DNA of 64,000 bases from Hyposmocoma kahamanoa (GCF_003589595.1 NW_020654748.1:6378902-6442901); one strand, 5' to 3'; counted from the first letter of the stretch, positions 52,272-63,215 are shown. Made by a program: numbers and translations. The notes: generated from the sequence alone by a model not told the origin.

Positions 52272-52430
52272 TAATGCTCACATTACTGCTTGGCGGGAAA
52301 AATATGTAAGGTGGCAGTACTTCTCTGAACGAACTCTTTCACAAGGAGCTCTACTGCAAGTAAAAACGATTACTACTAGAGATTATTCTTCAAAACACAT
52401 AACATTTAAATAAAATAATTACTTAGAACT
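52272..52430. repeat. About 158-bp direct repeat flanking the duplicated block, right copy
   Basis: See the left copy at 51020-51177. It contains a reversed family A 5' part (52272-52367) plus unique flank. Confidence 0.85.
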
Positions 52431-54458
52431 ATGTCGAAGAAAATATAGAAGCCCTGAACCTTTTCTTGCTTATTTTTGCTGTCTTCCGGTGATAAGTATT
52501 GGTCGCCGGAGACACTGAGCATGTAGAGACGGTATCTTTTCGAGTAAATATATATATATATACTTAGAATAATAACGCATAAAAACCTAGTCCGCACACG
52601 CTAAGTGAGGCAAATTGAAGCGCGCCAAAAGGGCCTACACGAGCGGGCGGGCCGTCAGTGCTCAAGGTCAACTTGACTAGTTAAATATTTACTGTAAAAA
52701 TAACAAATAATAAACTTTCAATTTCAAATGGCATACGTACCAACTACCGATCATACTGCTAAGTGTGTAAGGAGTATTTTATGAGTACAAACAATAAAAC
52801 AGATACGGAAAGGTATTTTAACGAATTTAGAGATTATCTTGAAATTGAAAGCTAAAAGTAGAAGTAGATGCACGATTATTCGAAAGATAGTTCTTCACTA
52901 ATATTCCTAAATTGCTGTCAATCGCATTAATTCTACTTTAAATTCAATTTCAATTCGTTATTGCATTTACAATAATGTTACATAGGCTGGAAAAGGCAGT
53001 TAACTTAAAAAAGCATTATGAACAATAGGGTATTGCAAATTTATTGAGAGAGAGAGACAAAGAGAGAGAGAGGAGATTTTATTATTTAGAAGTTTAATAA
53101 CGTTGCTTTACACTATGTTTACTTAAAATTGCATTTGTATAATTGCAAATCAAGGAAAGCATATTATTTTGGTTAAGAGTGATCGAATAAAAAAGTAGGT
53201 AAATAAAACATTATTAAACATTATTAATTAGAAAATCAATTTTACTATCAATTGAATATAATTTATTTTTGTTTTCATTTTATAATCTTTTTAAATCATT
53301 TTATGCATTTGTGTTAATTTTGTGTAGTACAATGATTACGTTTACAAGGGCACTTTATAAAAGTTAGCTTTGCTTAAAGTATACTACATACTAGTGCGTC
53401 AAAAGCCTACTTGATGACGAACAACATGTTCTCGTCATTCTTTGTAAATAATATCTGAATCAGGATCCCGATTCAGAACTCCTCGATATTTTAACCGAAT
53501 CGTTCGATTGTATATACTTCTCGAATCGAAGGGCGCTTTCGGAGCTATTCAGAACATTCCGAGTTTAACGTTGGATTCGGATTCGGATATGATATCGTTA
53601 TCCCAGAGCGTTTACAGAGTTAGTCGGTGAAATAGATTATAAGAAAAATTAAAACCTTTTATATGCATTTTTAAGACTTTAAAGGCCGAAAATATAGGAA
53701 TGCATTGTCTTGCATTAAAATGAATTAATAAAATTGAACAAAATCCAGACTTTATTCAAAATAACAAGAGATTTCCATATCACATTCTTGCTTTGTAAAC
53801 AATAGGACGTTCGGTACCTTTCATTCGATAACTGTCTTCTGAATAACGTTTTTAGCCTTTGCCGGTTGAAAAGTTTGAGTAATCGTTCGGGTGTGACGTC
53901 ATTTCGGTTCGGTTTCGAATACGACAGTTTGACTTTCGATTCGGGTGTCGTGAATATAAATGAAAAGAAATCGGTCGACAACTGAGTTATCGTAAGGTTC
54001 TGAATTGACCCCAGAAGTCCGTAAATAGGTAAATAAGCGTATATTTTTCGTGGTCTTGAAACAACGCAAGGATCTGCGGTTTGCGGGTTCAGGTCAACTC
54101 TACCGTAAACACCCTGTAAATTTATGCCGTATTTTTGTTCAGTTAAAGCGTTACAAAATAATTCACTTTCAAAGAACAGGATTTATTATTCCACGACTCA
54201 GGATGATCGTATTAGTAAATAAAATAGAATAGCGTGGATACAGCCTGGTAACCGATCTCAAAACAAATTGAATTAAACGCTCGCTCGTCTCCTCTACTAT
54301 ACTCAGTCTTGCCTTTCTTGTGTTTAACTACATAACAAATTGTATTACCTATTCTGGACGAATCACAGCTTAATAACATTTTGGTCAATCTTCTTCATTG
54401 GTTAGATACGAGTAATTTTCCTATTACATTAGGAAATCGACGTTACGACTAAAATGTT
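52431..54458. other. Long unrecognised stretch
   Basis: No gene found. It includes a (GA)n run at 53045-53074. At 53450-54000 it is rich in GATTCGGATTCGG/GAATCG motifs resembling the interior of MITE M5. The 88-codon minus frame at 53715-53981 has no domain. Confidence 0.4.
53045..53074. repeat. (GA)n microsatellite
   Basis: Two GA runs separated by CAAAG. Confidence 0.8.
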
Positions 54459-54717
54459 AGTAGCAGTAGAGCTCCTTGTGAAAGAATTCGTCCAGTGTTG
54501 TACCGTAACCTTACTTAATCTGCCATCAAGCTACTGGTGAAACTCTGTGCACATGGGACTTGTGAACTTTATGTCTCAAGGGGACGGGCACATTGGCAGT
54601 GTCTCTCAGATCTTTGCGATGTAAAGCACTAAGTGGCAATTAACTGTTAAGGCGCAGCGTGTCGCTTAAAACAATGCACACGACTTGTTCGTCCCATGAC
54701 TTTAAATAAAAAAAAGG
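54459..54717 (+). repeat. Family A SINE-like repeat, diverged
   Basis: TAGTAGCAGTAGAGCTCCTT to CCCATGACTTTAAATAAAAA; the hairpin block is deleted. Confidence 0.85.
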
Positions 54718-55500
54718 TATAATTTATGTCCCGCAAAATTTTAAGACGCACATTATCTACAAAGGTTTTGGTACATTATTGCAGAGGCCGGGAAGTAAGG
54801 GATTGTTGGACGAGTATGAGTTACAAGGACGAGCGAAAGCGAGACCTTATATTAATACGAGTCAAGCAATCCCCGCTCCCGCTGTGGCATGTATGGAATT
54901 TTTCTGATGATGTATTTGAATGTGCATCTTTTACAATATTTTCGTTATCGCTCTTCTCACTTGCACTCATTTTCGCGACCAAAATACACAAAAGATGAAA
55001 AACCAAAAGAATACCATAACGCTTTAGCTTAAATGTTACCGCCGTTTTCCTTTTTTTTAGGTAAGCAACCATTTCCAAACATGTTTGAGAAAATTTTATT
55101 TATTGTTTGCAAAGGACTTCAGGTAGGATAATACATAAACATCGAAATGTACCACCCCAGCACAAAATAAAAAAGCTTCATATATATAATATGTGATACA
55201 CATTTCAATGCAGATATCATATGGACAAGATTTTTTATTACTTATTCTTCTTATTGTATCGATGACATTCGCTATATTTTCGGAACTTAGTCACGCTGGC
55301 CACGCCACTCGTAGCTGTCATGCTGAATTGCGCATGAGATATGTTTGCCATTGTGGTGGAAAGATTTGCCAATCAGCATAAGGTACTCGTCGATGGTTAC
55401 CCAGACGTACAGGAAATATGATTCGCATGTACTGATGTAAAATGAAAAAAATAAATGTCTTTTTTTTTTCAGAAAAAGTATACTTAACACAATCTCTACT
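54718..55500. other. Unrecognised sequence
   Basis: Overlapping frames at 54726-54998 plus (90 codons) and 54821-55078 minus (85 codons) show no domain. Confidence 0.4.
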
Positions 55501-55932
55501 AAAAAAACCGACCTCAAAAGTACGTGGAATTACATATAATTACCAAGTTTTATTGAAATCGGTTATCGGAAAGTGCGCAAACCCGGATTCATCCCCTAGT
55601 TCGCCACTATACGGGACTTGACAAAGGAGGTAATAAAAATCGGTTCTCATTACTCAAAGTACGTTGCGAGAGAAAAACGCCTTGAATTTTAGAATAGCAA
55701 AATCAACCAATACAATAATTGCTCCTTATAATAAAATTTAGGTTTTATTTATAAAAATGAATCTTCATGCGTGAATAGCCACCCTTAGAAGAGGATGATT
55801 TTCTTCAAAATTAAATGGGACAATCATGAAAATCAGTTTACAAATACCGGAGTTATCGCGTTACCGGTTACATACATGCAAAAAAAAACAGTCGAATTGA
55901 GAACCTCCTCCTTTTTTTGAAGTCGGTTAAAA
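55501..55932 (-). repeat. Family F repeat, longest copy
   Basis: AAAAAACCGACCTCAAAAGT at the left to CCTCCTCCTTTTTTTGAAGT CGGTTAAAAA at the right. Internal motifs AAATCGGTT, CCCGGATTCATCCCCTAGTT and GAGTTATCGCGTTAC are partly duplicated, so two family members may be nested. Confidence 0.75.
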
Positions 55933-56245
55933 ATAAGACTAACACTGATTATTTTAATTTATGAATACTGTAAATATGAAGGTCCAATTTAATGATAACT
56001 TGACACTCAACAACAACAAAGAGTTCATTGCACTGCACTCAATTCAGTCAAATTATAAACTAAACAATGACTGGGGATTTTTTAAATTTTAATTTCCCGT
56101 CTATAGATATAAACGTCAGGGAGTGTTGCTCTTATATTTTTAGCAATAATATTAACAGAAAAGGTAGTGTAGTGCTAAATTAAGTTTAAAAAAATATAAT
56201 ATGCCCCTATCACATTTTTATTACCATACTTATATAAAGAAAACC
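55933..56245. other. Unrecognised AT-rich sequence
   Basis: Nothing recognised. Confidence 0.4.
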
Positions 56246-56553
56246 TAGTAGCAGTAGAGCTCCTTGTGAAAGAGTTCGTCCAGGGAAGTACTGCCACCTT
56301 ACCTATTTCTGCCGCCAGGCAGTAATGTCAGCATTACTGTGTTCCAGTTTTGAAGGGTAAGGGTGCTGGTGAAATTACAGGCATATGGGACTTGTCAACT
56401 TATGTCTCAGGGTGAAGGGCGCAGTGGCAGTGCCCCTCAGATCTTTGCAATTTAAAGCTCTAAGTGGCACTGTAACTGTTATGGACAGGCGTGTAGCTCA
56501 CCATCAGGCGCACGACTTGATCGTTCCGTCACTTGATGTTATAAAATAAAAAC
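56246..56553 (+). repeat. Family A SINE-like repeat, reference full-length copy
   Basis: The best preserved member. The constant 5' end TAGTAGCAGTAGAGCTCCTT is followed by a block with hairpin CAGTAATG-TCAG-CATTACTG (about 56320-56340), TGAAGGGTAAGGGTGCTGGT, GGGACTTGTCAACTTATGTC, GATCTTTGCAATTTAAAGCT and TGTTATGGACAGGCGTGTAG. The 3' end is CATCAGGCGCACGACTTGAT then CGTCACTTGATGTTATAAAA. The 3' end resembles those of lepidopteran CR1/Zenon-type LINEs ('caccaggtgg.ccgt.tgctcgtttgcc...taaaa'), so it was probably mobilised by such a LINE (inference). There is no clear tRNA, 5S or 7SL head and no open frame. Confidence 0.9.
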
Positions 56554-57423
56554 CTGCTCCAGGAAAAACTGTATTTTTTTCATTGTTTTTTTTTTGACCT
56601 CCGATAATAACGGGTTTCACAACATTTTTCTAACGTTATTGGGAGGCTTTTTTCGTGCACCTGAATGAATGATTCGTAAACAAAAGAGGTCCGTAACATA
56701 TCCCCCCTCTAGAAAACTGATAGACAAGTCCATAATCGCACCCTCAACACTAAACTAGTGATGAATTTCATTTCATTTTATATATGTACTCAGAATGCAA
56801 CGGCGTGTCAACGCTGTCGCTAGTGCCTTAAAAGGTCCGAGTGATTATAAAGTAAGAAAACATGTTCTTCTTCCCCCGTGTCAGGGGTGACAAACTTTTT
56901 GATGAATTATCATAATGGATATTGTCATATTCGAACAAACACAACTTTATATCCATATATATTATATAATAATATAATTATGTTATACCTATACGTATAT
57001 ACTTTTAAGAAATGAAGTTAAATTTGTTCAAATAACGTTTTTGATAGTAAACATAAATTTTAGTAAAATTTTAATGTCTTCGTCCTTATGATGTTATTTT
57101 CTGACGATGTTACAATAATTACTCCACTACAATTATATGTGTAAACAATCACACATCTTAAGGTAGTTTTTAAGGCCAGCAGCAAAATATTGCTAGGATA
57201 TTTTTTCCATCAGGAATTATTAGAAAATTTAATATTTTAGTCGAACGAATCGTATTCATACATCGTGTTACTTTAGAACCTAAAACTTAAACTCGTGCCG
57301 TCTACTCCGGCAAGAACACAAGTCATATACAACATTTTTATTTGGTTACGAGGTTTGGCAATGCACGTGATGGTTTGGTCGGACTTGTAGCGATACCAGT
57401 ATTGGATATTGTTTATGTGTAAT
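56554..57423. other. Unrecognised AT-rich sequence
   Basis: Nothing recognised. Confidence 0.4.
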
Positions 57424-57662
57424 GTCTAAGAGCGTACTCGCACTACGTCCAATTCGTATAAGTTCCGAATCCGAGAAATGACGGTCCGAAATGTCACAGA
57501 GATCGTTTTATCTGTAGGTGTACAAGCGATATTCGTATTATTTCGGATTCGAATTGGACTTACTGCACAAGCGATATCCGAAGTTGATCCGAATTTTTTT
57601 GGATTATAGTCTCGGATTCGGAACGAATACGATTTGGATGCAGTGTACAAACGCGCTTAGAC
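57424..57662. mobile_element. MITE M5
   Basis: About 239 bp with inverted ends of about 50 bp. Left GTCTAAGAGCGTACTCGCAC, then TCCAATTCGTA..GTTCCGAA TCCGAG. Right (reversed) GTCTAAGCGCGTTTGTACAC, then TCCAAATCGTATTCGTTCCG. Flanking bases inside GTCTAA/TTAGAC fit a TWA-type target, though not as a perfect direct duplication. The 74-codon frame is incidental. Confidence 0.6.
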
Positions 57663-57714
57663 TGAGTTTTATAAAATGAACTTTAATAATATAATAATAA
57701 ATAAATATTAGACA

Positions 57715-57915
57715 ATATCACATACGTTGCTCCGATCCCAAAGTAAGTAACTAAAGCACTTGTACTATGGAAATCGAAAACAACAACAATACCACGAACA
57801 CCCAGACCTAAGACTACATAGAAAAGTTATTCTTTCTACACTAACCCAGCCGGGGATCGAACCCGCGACCTCAGAAATGGCGACACCATATAAGCCAGCG
57901 TGCAAGCCTGACTTC
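57715..57915 (-). repeat. tRNA-headed SINE (family C-like)
   Basis: Reversed head with CCAGCCGGGGATCGAACCCG (B-box reversed) and CCATATAAGCCAGCGTGC (A-box region). The body to the left contains AAAGTTATTCTTTCTACACT. Confidence 0.5.
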
Positions 57916-57946
57916 GATCAAACAAAAATGGCGAGCTAATCCAGTT

Positions 57947-58130
57947 TTTAACCGACTTCAAAAAAGGAGGAGGTTATACGTATGGCTGTATGTATGTTTT
58001 CCGATTTCTCCGTCAATTATGGACCGATTTTGAAAATTCTTTTTTTTGGTTTGAAAGGGTTCACTCTCAGGGACACTGACAATGCTGTTCCGGGTTCGTT
58101 TCGGCTATCAAAAATTAAAAAAAGATGTTC
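57947..58130 (+). repeat. Family F repeat, 5' part
   Basis: TTTTTAACCGACTTCAAAAA AGGAGGAGGTTATACG with CTCCGTCAATTATGGACCGA. The 109-codon frame at 57982-58311 opens inside the repeat and has no domain. Confidence 0.65.
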
Positions 58131-58667
58131 CGCAAATAAAAATCGACTTTTAACACAAAACAAATCACCGTCACCATGGCAAACAGAAAAAAAAAATAAA
58201 ATGTATAACGGAGTCCGTAATAGTCTCATTGTCAACAAGAAGTTAGAATCTGATGAGGGGATCCCACGGAAATCGAAAAAAGCCGATAGGGAAGCTTTTG
58301 AGGTTTTGTAACTTTTTCAGTTACAATTATTGTGTTTATTCGTATTTAGAAAACCAACTTTGCCTAATTTTAGGCAAGAAATTACATTAAACTTTAAGTT
58401 TACTTCGAAATTTTTTTCTTAAACTTAAGCTTTAATCGTTTTAAACTTGCTTAGCGCGCAATTTTTGACTCGAAATCAAACTTCGTTTATAAATCCCAAT
58501 CTAAGTTATGTGCATTTGTGAATATTTAGTAGCAAGTTTTTTATAATAAATTGTACTTTCTCTAGCAACCCTAAAAGGGTTTTATTAAATATAAAGGCGG
58601 AGCGCAGAACATTGGCTATCCATTCTGATAATTAACGTAATCGACATGAAGAAATAGATTTCTGACA
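58131..58667. other. Unrecognised AT-rich sequence
   Basis: Nothing recognised beyond the tail of the repeat. Confidence 0.4.
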
Positions 58668-58945
58668 GATGGCGCTAAGGCAAATTAGTCGATAAAACAT
58701 GCTTAAAACCAAAAATAAACATTTGCAATAAGTTTGTAGAAAAATTTCTAAGGTCCGCTAGTTCGTTCCGTGACTTAGTTGGCTTAGCGTCTGGCATGGT
58801 TTGCTGGAAGACCTTGGTTCGTATCCAGCCGGATCGAAGTAATATTTTTAGTGTTCGATCTGTGTATTAATAATTATTACAAAGTAGTGGAGCAATGTCA
58901 CAAAAACAATTGAATATCATGGTGGTTAAATGTCGTAATATTCAA
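58668..58945 (+). repeat. SINE B, reference full-length copy
   Basis: A 5' part CAGATGGCGCTAAGGCAAAT is followed by a tRNA-like head TTCCGTGACTTAGTTGGCTT AGCG (A-box) and CTTGGTTCGTATCCAGC (B-box). Then come the body GATCGAAGTAATATTTTTAG, GTAGTGGAGCAATGTCAC and the tail AATATTCAATAAAC. The RNA polymerase III boxes are largely intact; the extra 5' part before the tRNA head is unusual. Confidence 0.75.
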
Positions 58946-59402
58946 TAAACTTAAAAATTACAACATGATGTGGTTTTATGTCACCAAAATTGTCGAAAAA
59001 AAGAAACAATATTTGCAACTAGTTCATTAATCCAAGCAACCCAAGCCCAAAGCTTCTTTAACATTCTTAGTCTGAAATAGTTTTTTGTTTAACTGTACTT
59101 AAATGTTTTTAACCACTCACTTATGTAGAGTAATCAGCTAAGGACCCAAACAATTAGCATTCCCCTCATTTGTTGGCCCCTAAATTCAGCTTAATTTATT
59201 TTCCCAGCTTGAACTCTGTGAATCTTTTCTTTTATTCATCATTGTGCGTTCTAATCTCTTTATTTTGTAAAAGAAAAGGAAAATAAAGTTACAGGTATGC
59301 TTCTTGTTTCTCGATGCCATCTCAATAAACCACCCCACGTACACTTTGGCCTAAGCCTAAGCCTCACTTCCAAAAACATAATATACTCGAGCTAATCTCA
59401 AT
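58946..59402. other. Unrecognised sequence
   Basis: Nothing recognised. Confidence 0.4.
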
Positions 59403-59676
59403 GTGCAAACATGCGCCTGGTGGTAAGCGATATGCCTGTCCTTAACACTTAAAGTGACCACCTCAGACATTTAAATCACAAAGATCTGACGGGTACTGTC
59501 ATTGCGCCTGTCACTCTGAGACATGAGTTGACAAATCCCATGTGCCTGCAATTACACCAGCACCCTTACCCTTCAAAACCGGACGCCTCACATTACTATT
59601 TGACGGCAGAAATAGATAACGTAGCAGTAGTTCCTTGGACAAACTCTTTCACAGTGAGTCTTTCTACTGCTACTAA
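59403..59676 (-). repeat. Family A SINE-like repeat
   Basis: GCGCCTGGTGGTAAGCGATA to TGAGTCTTTCTACTGCTACT. The hairpin block is shortened. Confidence 0.85.
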
Positions 59677-59695
59677 ATTACATCTATGACGTTTG

Positions 59696-59805
59696 TAAAT
59701 TTATTATAATTGTTAATACAAAGATCGAACACAAAAAATTCCTTCGATCTAACAAGACTCAAACCTGCGGCGTCTGCATGCCAAACTAGGTCAACCGCTC
59801 TTCAT
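59696..59805 (-). repeat. SINE B fragment
   Basis: Reversed body and head: ACAAAGATCGAACACAAAAA ATTCCTTCGATC, then CTCAAACCTGCGGCGTCTGC. This is a third case of a B copy next to an A copy. Confidence 0.65.
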
Positions 59806-60110
59806 AAAAATCAAGATTCTTTAGACGCCACCTTGATCAAAATAACTCTACATTCGTTTAGTCCACAAAAAATAATAACAAAAGTGCTTGATCTATTAAA
59901 AACAAACAAAGAGTTTCTTACTCATTCTTTGACTGGGAATCTGCCTTACGGATGAGAGTAGAGTTTAATCAGAGTGATGATTTCAAATGTAATTTGCTTA
60001 TATATAAATTATAATTTGAATTAGAATATTCATATATACATGACTCTCATCCCTTGGAGTATGAGCTGAGCACTGGTATGAGATGCCACATCAGTCGACA
60101 CATTGCCATC
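59806..60110. other. Unrecognised sequence
   Basis: Nothing recognised. The 81-codon frame at 59710-59955 starts in the SINE. Confidence 0.35.
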
Positions 60111-60482
60111 TCTAGCACACCAGCAAGAGGGCTGACTTCGGCTGAGCTGGCAGAAAGAAAAAAGTAATAAGTACCGGGATCTCGGCCTCCGGCTACCTAT
60201 TTACAGCCTTTGTAGTCGAACCCCTTCGCCCGTGGGGTCTCGGTGTCCTTCATCTGTACAAAATTGTATCTAAAACATTAATAGACTGTCTGGGGAACCC
60301 AAGGGCCGGCAGCTACCTTGCCCAACGCATTAGCATAAACATACAAAGGGGGTACGCTGCCAGCATCTTGTGCGCCTTGCCGCGGGGACCCAATTTTATT
60401 AATATAATTTAATCCTAGTTTTATTTTGTAGTATTTAAGCTTTTATTGTACTTTACCTGTATATAACGAAAATAAAATAGTA
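60111..60482 (+). pseudogene. LINE/retroelement C-terminal remnant
   Basis: The frame through 60140-60411 reads SASGYLFTAFVVEPLRPWGL, then IVSKTLIDCLGNPRAGSYLA, QRISINIQRGYAAS and ILCALPRG before a TAA. This is a familiar C-terminal block of widespread metazoan LINE proteins ('f.PfavEt.G.wg....l...is.rl...tgdpragsyl.QRisiaiQRGnAasvlg'). AT-rich 3' sequence with AATAAAATAG follows. The upstream part has frameshifts, and no palm motif is present. The exact clade is unknown to me. Confidence 0.6.
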
Positions 60483-60519
60483 CAATTCAATTATTTATAT
60501 ACATTTTGGAAATGACACT

Positions 60520-60775
60520 ATTTTTTCGGATTTAAATCGCGTTCATATGTTTTTCAAAGTAAACCAACGTTTCCGGCTCTTTACAGACGTCATCGTCACC
60601 GTTGATTGAGAAGGTAAAGTCATCAACCAGTATGTCTAATACTAATGCAAACCATCTTATTCCACACTACAGTTAGAAAAGTTAATAATTTAAATCCCTT
60701 ATTTTTGATTATCAAAAAACACTCCAATTTACACTGCCTACGATTGCAAGTATTTTATTTTGTATGTTTTTTTAC
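60520..60775 (+). repeat. Family G repeat
   Basis: CGGATTTAAATCGCGTTC, CAACGTTTCCGGCTCTTTAC AG, GTAAAGTCATCAACCAG, ACACTCCAATTTACACTGCC. It lies close to the Penelope-like remnant, so it may be that element's non-coding end (inference). Confidence 0.65.
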
Positions 60776-60800
60776 TAATTGAAAAGGCAATTAGAAATAT

Positions 60801-60945
60801 TGACTGCCTCCGTGGCCGAACGATTACCATGCTGATCTACCACCCAGTTCGATTCCCGGGCCGGGAGAAATATTTATGTAGCCTACATTTATTTTTCTTG
60901 TGAGTTTGGGTGTAATTTGTGGTTGTCTATTTGTGTCCATGGGGA
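60801..60945 (+). repeat. SINE D copy, 3' truncated
   Basis: GACTGCCTCCGTGGCCGAAC and CAGTTCGATTCCCGGGCCGG preserve both box regions. It ends abruptly at TGTGTCCATGGGG, where an M1 end begins. Confidence 0.75.
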
Positions 60946-60998
60946 ACGCGTGCGCGTTTACATTGCTGCTAAAATTCGCCATGTGTAACCACTCTTAG
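60946..60998. mobile_element. MITE M1 end fragment
   Basis: The reversed sequence GAGTGGTTACACATGGCGAA TTTTAGCAGC is the M1 terminus, followed by TTA. The rest of the element is missing. Confidence 0.6.
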
Positions 60999-61089
60999 GC
61001 ATTTAAAATCAAACTTAACTTCGAATAAAATAAGTTGAATAAAAAGCATGGACTATAGGTTAGGACTTCATATTTTTTATAGTTGCTTG

Positions 61090-61690
61090 ATTTTTAGCAT
61101 TCTTAAGCAATGTTTGTAAAAACATCTAAACTTGAAAATATGGACTTAAGGTTCTTTACCTCTGACCTACAAATAATAATGAGTACAGCAGTCTTATATT
61201 TGATTGGGATTTTTCATCAAAGGAAATTTTGGACCCGAAACTATATTCCTTGTTGAAATTAGGATATTATTTTAATTTCAATGTCTCGCATCCTGGGTAG
61301 AAAACGAACTTCTTTTGCAAGTATCTGAGGCTTGTCAAACTTAATTGACTATCTATATTTATTCATGACATGCTCCCAGAATGCAGACTTTTTTACGTGA
61401 CGGTGCTAAACATCAGGTATATGTCCTTTGACGCGGGTAGAAAAGCTTTATTTCGTCAGTCCCTTGTAAGAGAGACCGCACTCACAGTCAAACTTATAAA
61501 CTCCTGTATCCTGTAAAGTGATGTTACATAACACGGGCTTCAGGAACTGAGAAATCTTCCTCAGGGGCTTTAAATAGGTCTTGATAGACGGACGCCCGAC
61601 GGCTTTTCCGATTTTGTCTGTAACATCCCTTACATGAGGTAAAATGGCAGGTGTTCGCTCGACTATTGGTGGTTTCATAATTGTATCATA
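61090..61690 (-). pseudogene. Penelope-like retroelement: C-terminal GIY-YIG endonuclease remnant
   Basis: The minus-strand frame 61780-61448 contains LPHVRDVTDKIGKAVGRPSI, KTYLKPLRKISQFLKPV and TGVYKFDCECGLSYKGLTK, then a TAA. It continues in the same frame with SFSTRVKGHIPDV, stop, HRHVKKSAFWEHVMN. This is the linker and GIY-YIG endonuclease of Penelope-like elements ('TGVYkipC.CG..YiGqT.Rs...R..eH...vr......SavaeH'). The first GIY-YIG block (GVY) and the second (SYKG) are visible. A stop replaces the residue after Thr-Lys, where Arg is usual. The reverse transcriptase part upstream is not seen. The ATG at 61780 is not the natural start. Confidence 0.7.
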
Positions 61691-61914
61691 TATAGGCACA
61701 TTTAACGGATAAAAATCAAGTGGGAATATGATATAGTAATATTTATATTTAAATAAATAAAAATCAAAGATATTTAACATCGGTATTGGTGTTTGTCATT
61801 GACTCTTCAAAAATAACATTTATGTTACTTATTCATAAATGACGCCAGTGTGACAATGTTGATTTTTTTCAACTTATCTCTCTTTTATTTCATTTTCTTT
61901 ACATTAGGGATCGC

Positions 61915-62245
61915 ATGACTAGAATAAAATTAAAATTAAAATTATTTATTTTATATTATTAATGCCACAATGTTATAATTTAAAATACAATGTCAAGGAA
62001 TATTATGATCATCTCTGATTATAAACAATAATAATTATTTAAATCAAAAAATACACACAAAATATTGACAAAATGCAACGACGTCAAATAAAATAAAATT
62101 ACCATTTATTCGAAAGAAATACCTCTACGCTGTAAAATTTATTACCCAATAAAAGGAGTTTCAGTCACATACAAAACATTTCGCCGTTTGTAATACTTTT
62201 TAGATTTGCCGGTTAGTGTTCGTAGAATCTGGTACTAATTAACAG
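61915..62245 (-). repeat. LINE (Jockey-like) 3' end, second copy
   Basis: Shares order and blocks with 12660-12960: TTATTTTATA, AATTTAAAATACAATG, AATACCTCTACGCTGTAAAA, ATAAAAGGAGTTTCAGTC and TTTTTAGATTTGCCGG. Almost all of it is 3' UTR. Confidence 0.65.
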
Positions 62246-62299
62246 CACAAATTTAAATTATTTCTAATAATATATTTTAATTTTTTTACATTTCTCCAT

Positions 62300-62400
62300 T
62301 TAATTAAATTAAGTATAAATTCATCTCGTTAAAATAAAATATTTTGCAAAACATATTATGTAGCGTAAATTAGAGTGCTTTTTAAATTAAAAATAAGATA
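62300..62400 (-). repeat. Family G 3' part, inverted
   Basis: The reversed text TTTACGCTACATAATATGTT TTGCAAAATATTTTATTTTA matches 5865-5905. Confidence 0.6.
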
Positions 62401-62729
62401 TTGAAATTAATAAAGTTTAGATGGCTTTCTAAAATAGTGGCCTATCTCAAAAGCATCTAAATCACCATGAGAAGATGATTTAAAAAACTAGACGCATGTG
62501 ACGTGCCAAATTGACATATCGTGTTCAATTCAATCTTTTCATGTGATTATTTTAACATGTGAAAAGCTCGATATTCAATTCACAATTAAATTTAGCATTT
62601 TTTTGGACAAATCTCAATAATAAGTAAAAAAAGAAGCATTTTGGAAAGGGTAACTATTTTTGAAAAGCAGTGATTTATAACTACATTCAGAATAGGGTGG
62701 TTTGCATTAATATAAACAATTGCGAAAAC
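62401..62729. other. Unrecognised AT-rich sequence
   Basis: Nothing recognised. Confidence 0.4.
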
Positions 62730-62960
62730 CTTACCTGACTTACCTATTTCTGCCGCCAAAGCAGCAATGTCAGCATGACTGTGGTCCGGTTTTGAAGGGT
62801 AAGGGTGCTTGTAAAATTACAGGCACATGGGACTTGTCTACTTATGTCTCAGGGTATCGGGCGCAGTGGCCGTGCCCCTCAGATCTTTGTGATTTAAAGC
62901 TCTGAGTGGCATTGCAATTGTTCATTCGTCCAGTCACTTGATATTGTGAAAAAAATATGT
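62730..62960 (+). repeat. Family A repeat, 5' truncated
   Basis: CTTACCTATTTCTGCCGCC to CAGTCACTTGATATTGTGAA. It is followed by the composite spacer also found at 1601-1780. Confidence 0.85.
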
Positions 62961-63215
62961 GTGTGAACAGAAAGCACCTGAGGGGATACGGATGCATAGT
63001 CTTGGCACGGCCACGGCCCTGTGACGTCCACGGTCCTGATATGTATAGATAGACCTTAAATAATTCTCGGACTCCTAAACTAAGGAAACTTGTAACTTAT
63101 GACATTGACGATATTTTTACTACTTTGAAACTCATTTATTTTTTTGAACTTACTACACTTGTTTGCTATAATTATTATTACAAAAATCGAACACAAAGAA
63201 AAATTCCTTCATTCC
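62961..63215 (+). repeat. Composite-repeat spacer and SINE B fragment
   Basis: CTTGGCACGGCCACGGCCCT, TAGATAGACCTTA and GTTTGCTATAATTATTATTA correspond to 1640-1780. 63165-63212 is the reversed SINE B body (CGAACACAAAGAAAAATTCC TTC). Confidence 0.6.

Larger units (their letters stand above)
51178..52367. repeat. Segmental duplication, copy 2
   Basis: Partner of 37258-38463. Near the right edge the family A fragment follows the local version (GGGAAAAATATGTAAGGTGG, CTGAACGAACTC) and not that of copy 1, so the breakpoint lies inside the repeat, at roughly 52275-52295. Confidence 0.9.

Noticed and set aside
53450..54000. Region rich in GATTCGG/CCGAATC motifs as a possible MITE
   Set aside because: I could not find matching inverted ends or a target duplication; only loose resemblance to MITE M5.
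57982..58311. 109-codon plus frame
   Set aside because: Begins inside a family F repeat and is rich in Lys/Asn from A-rich sequence.
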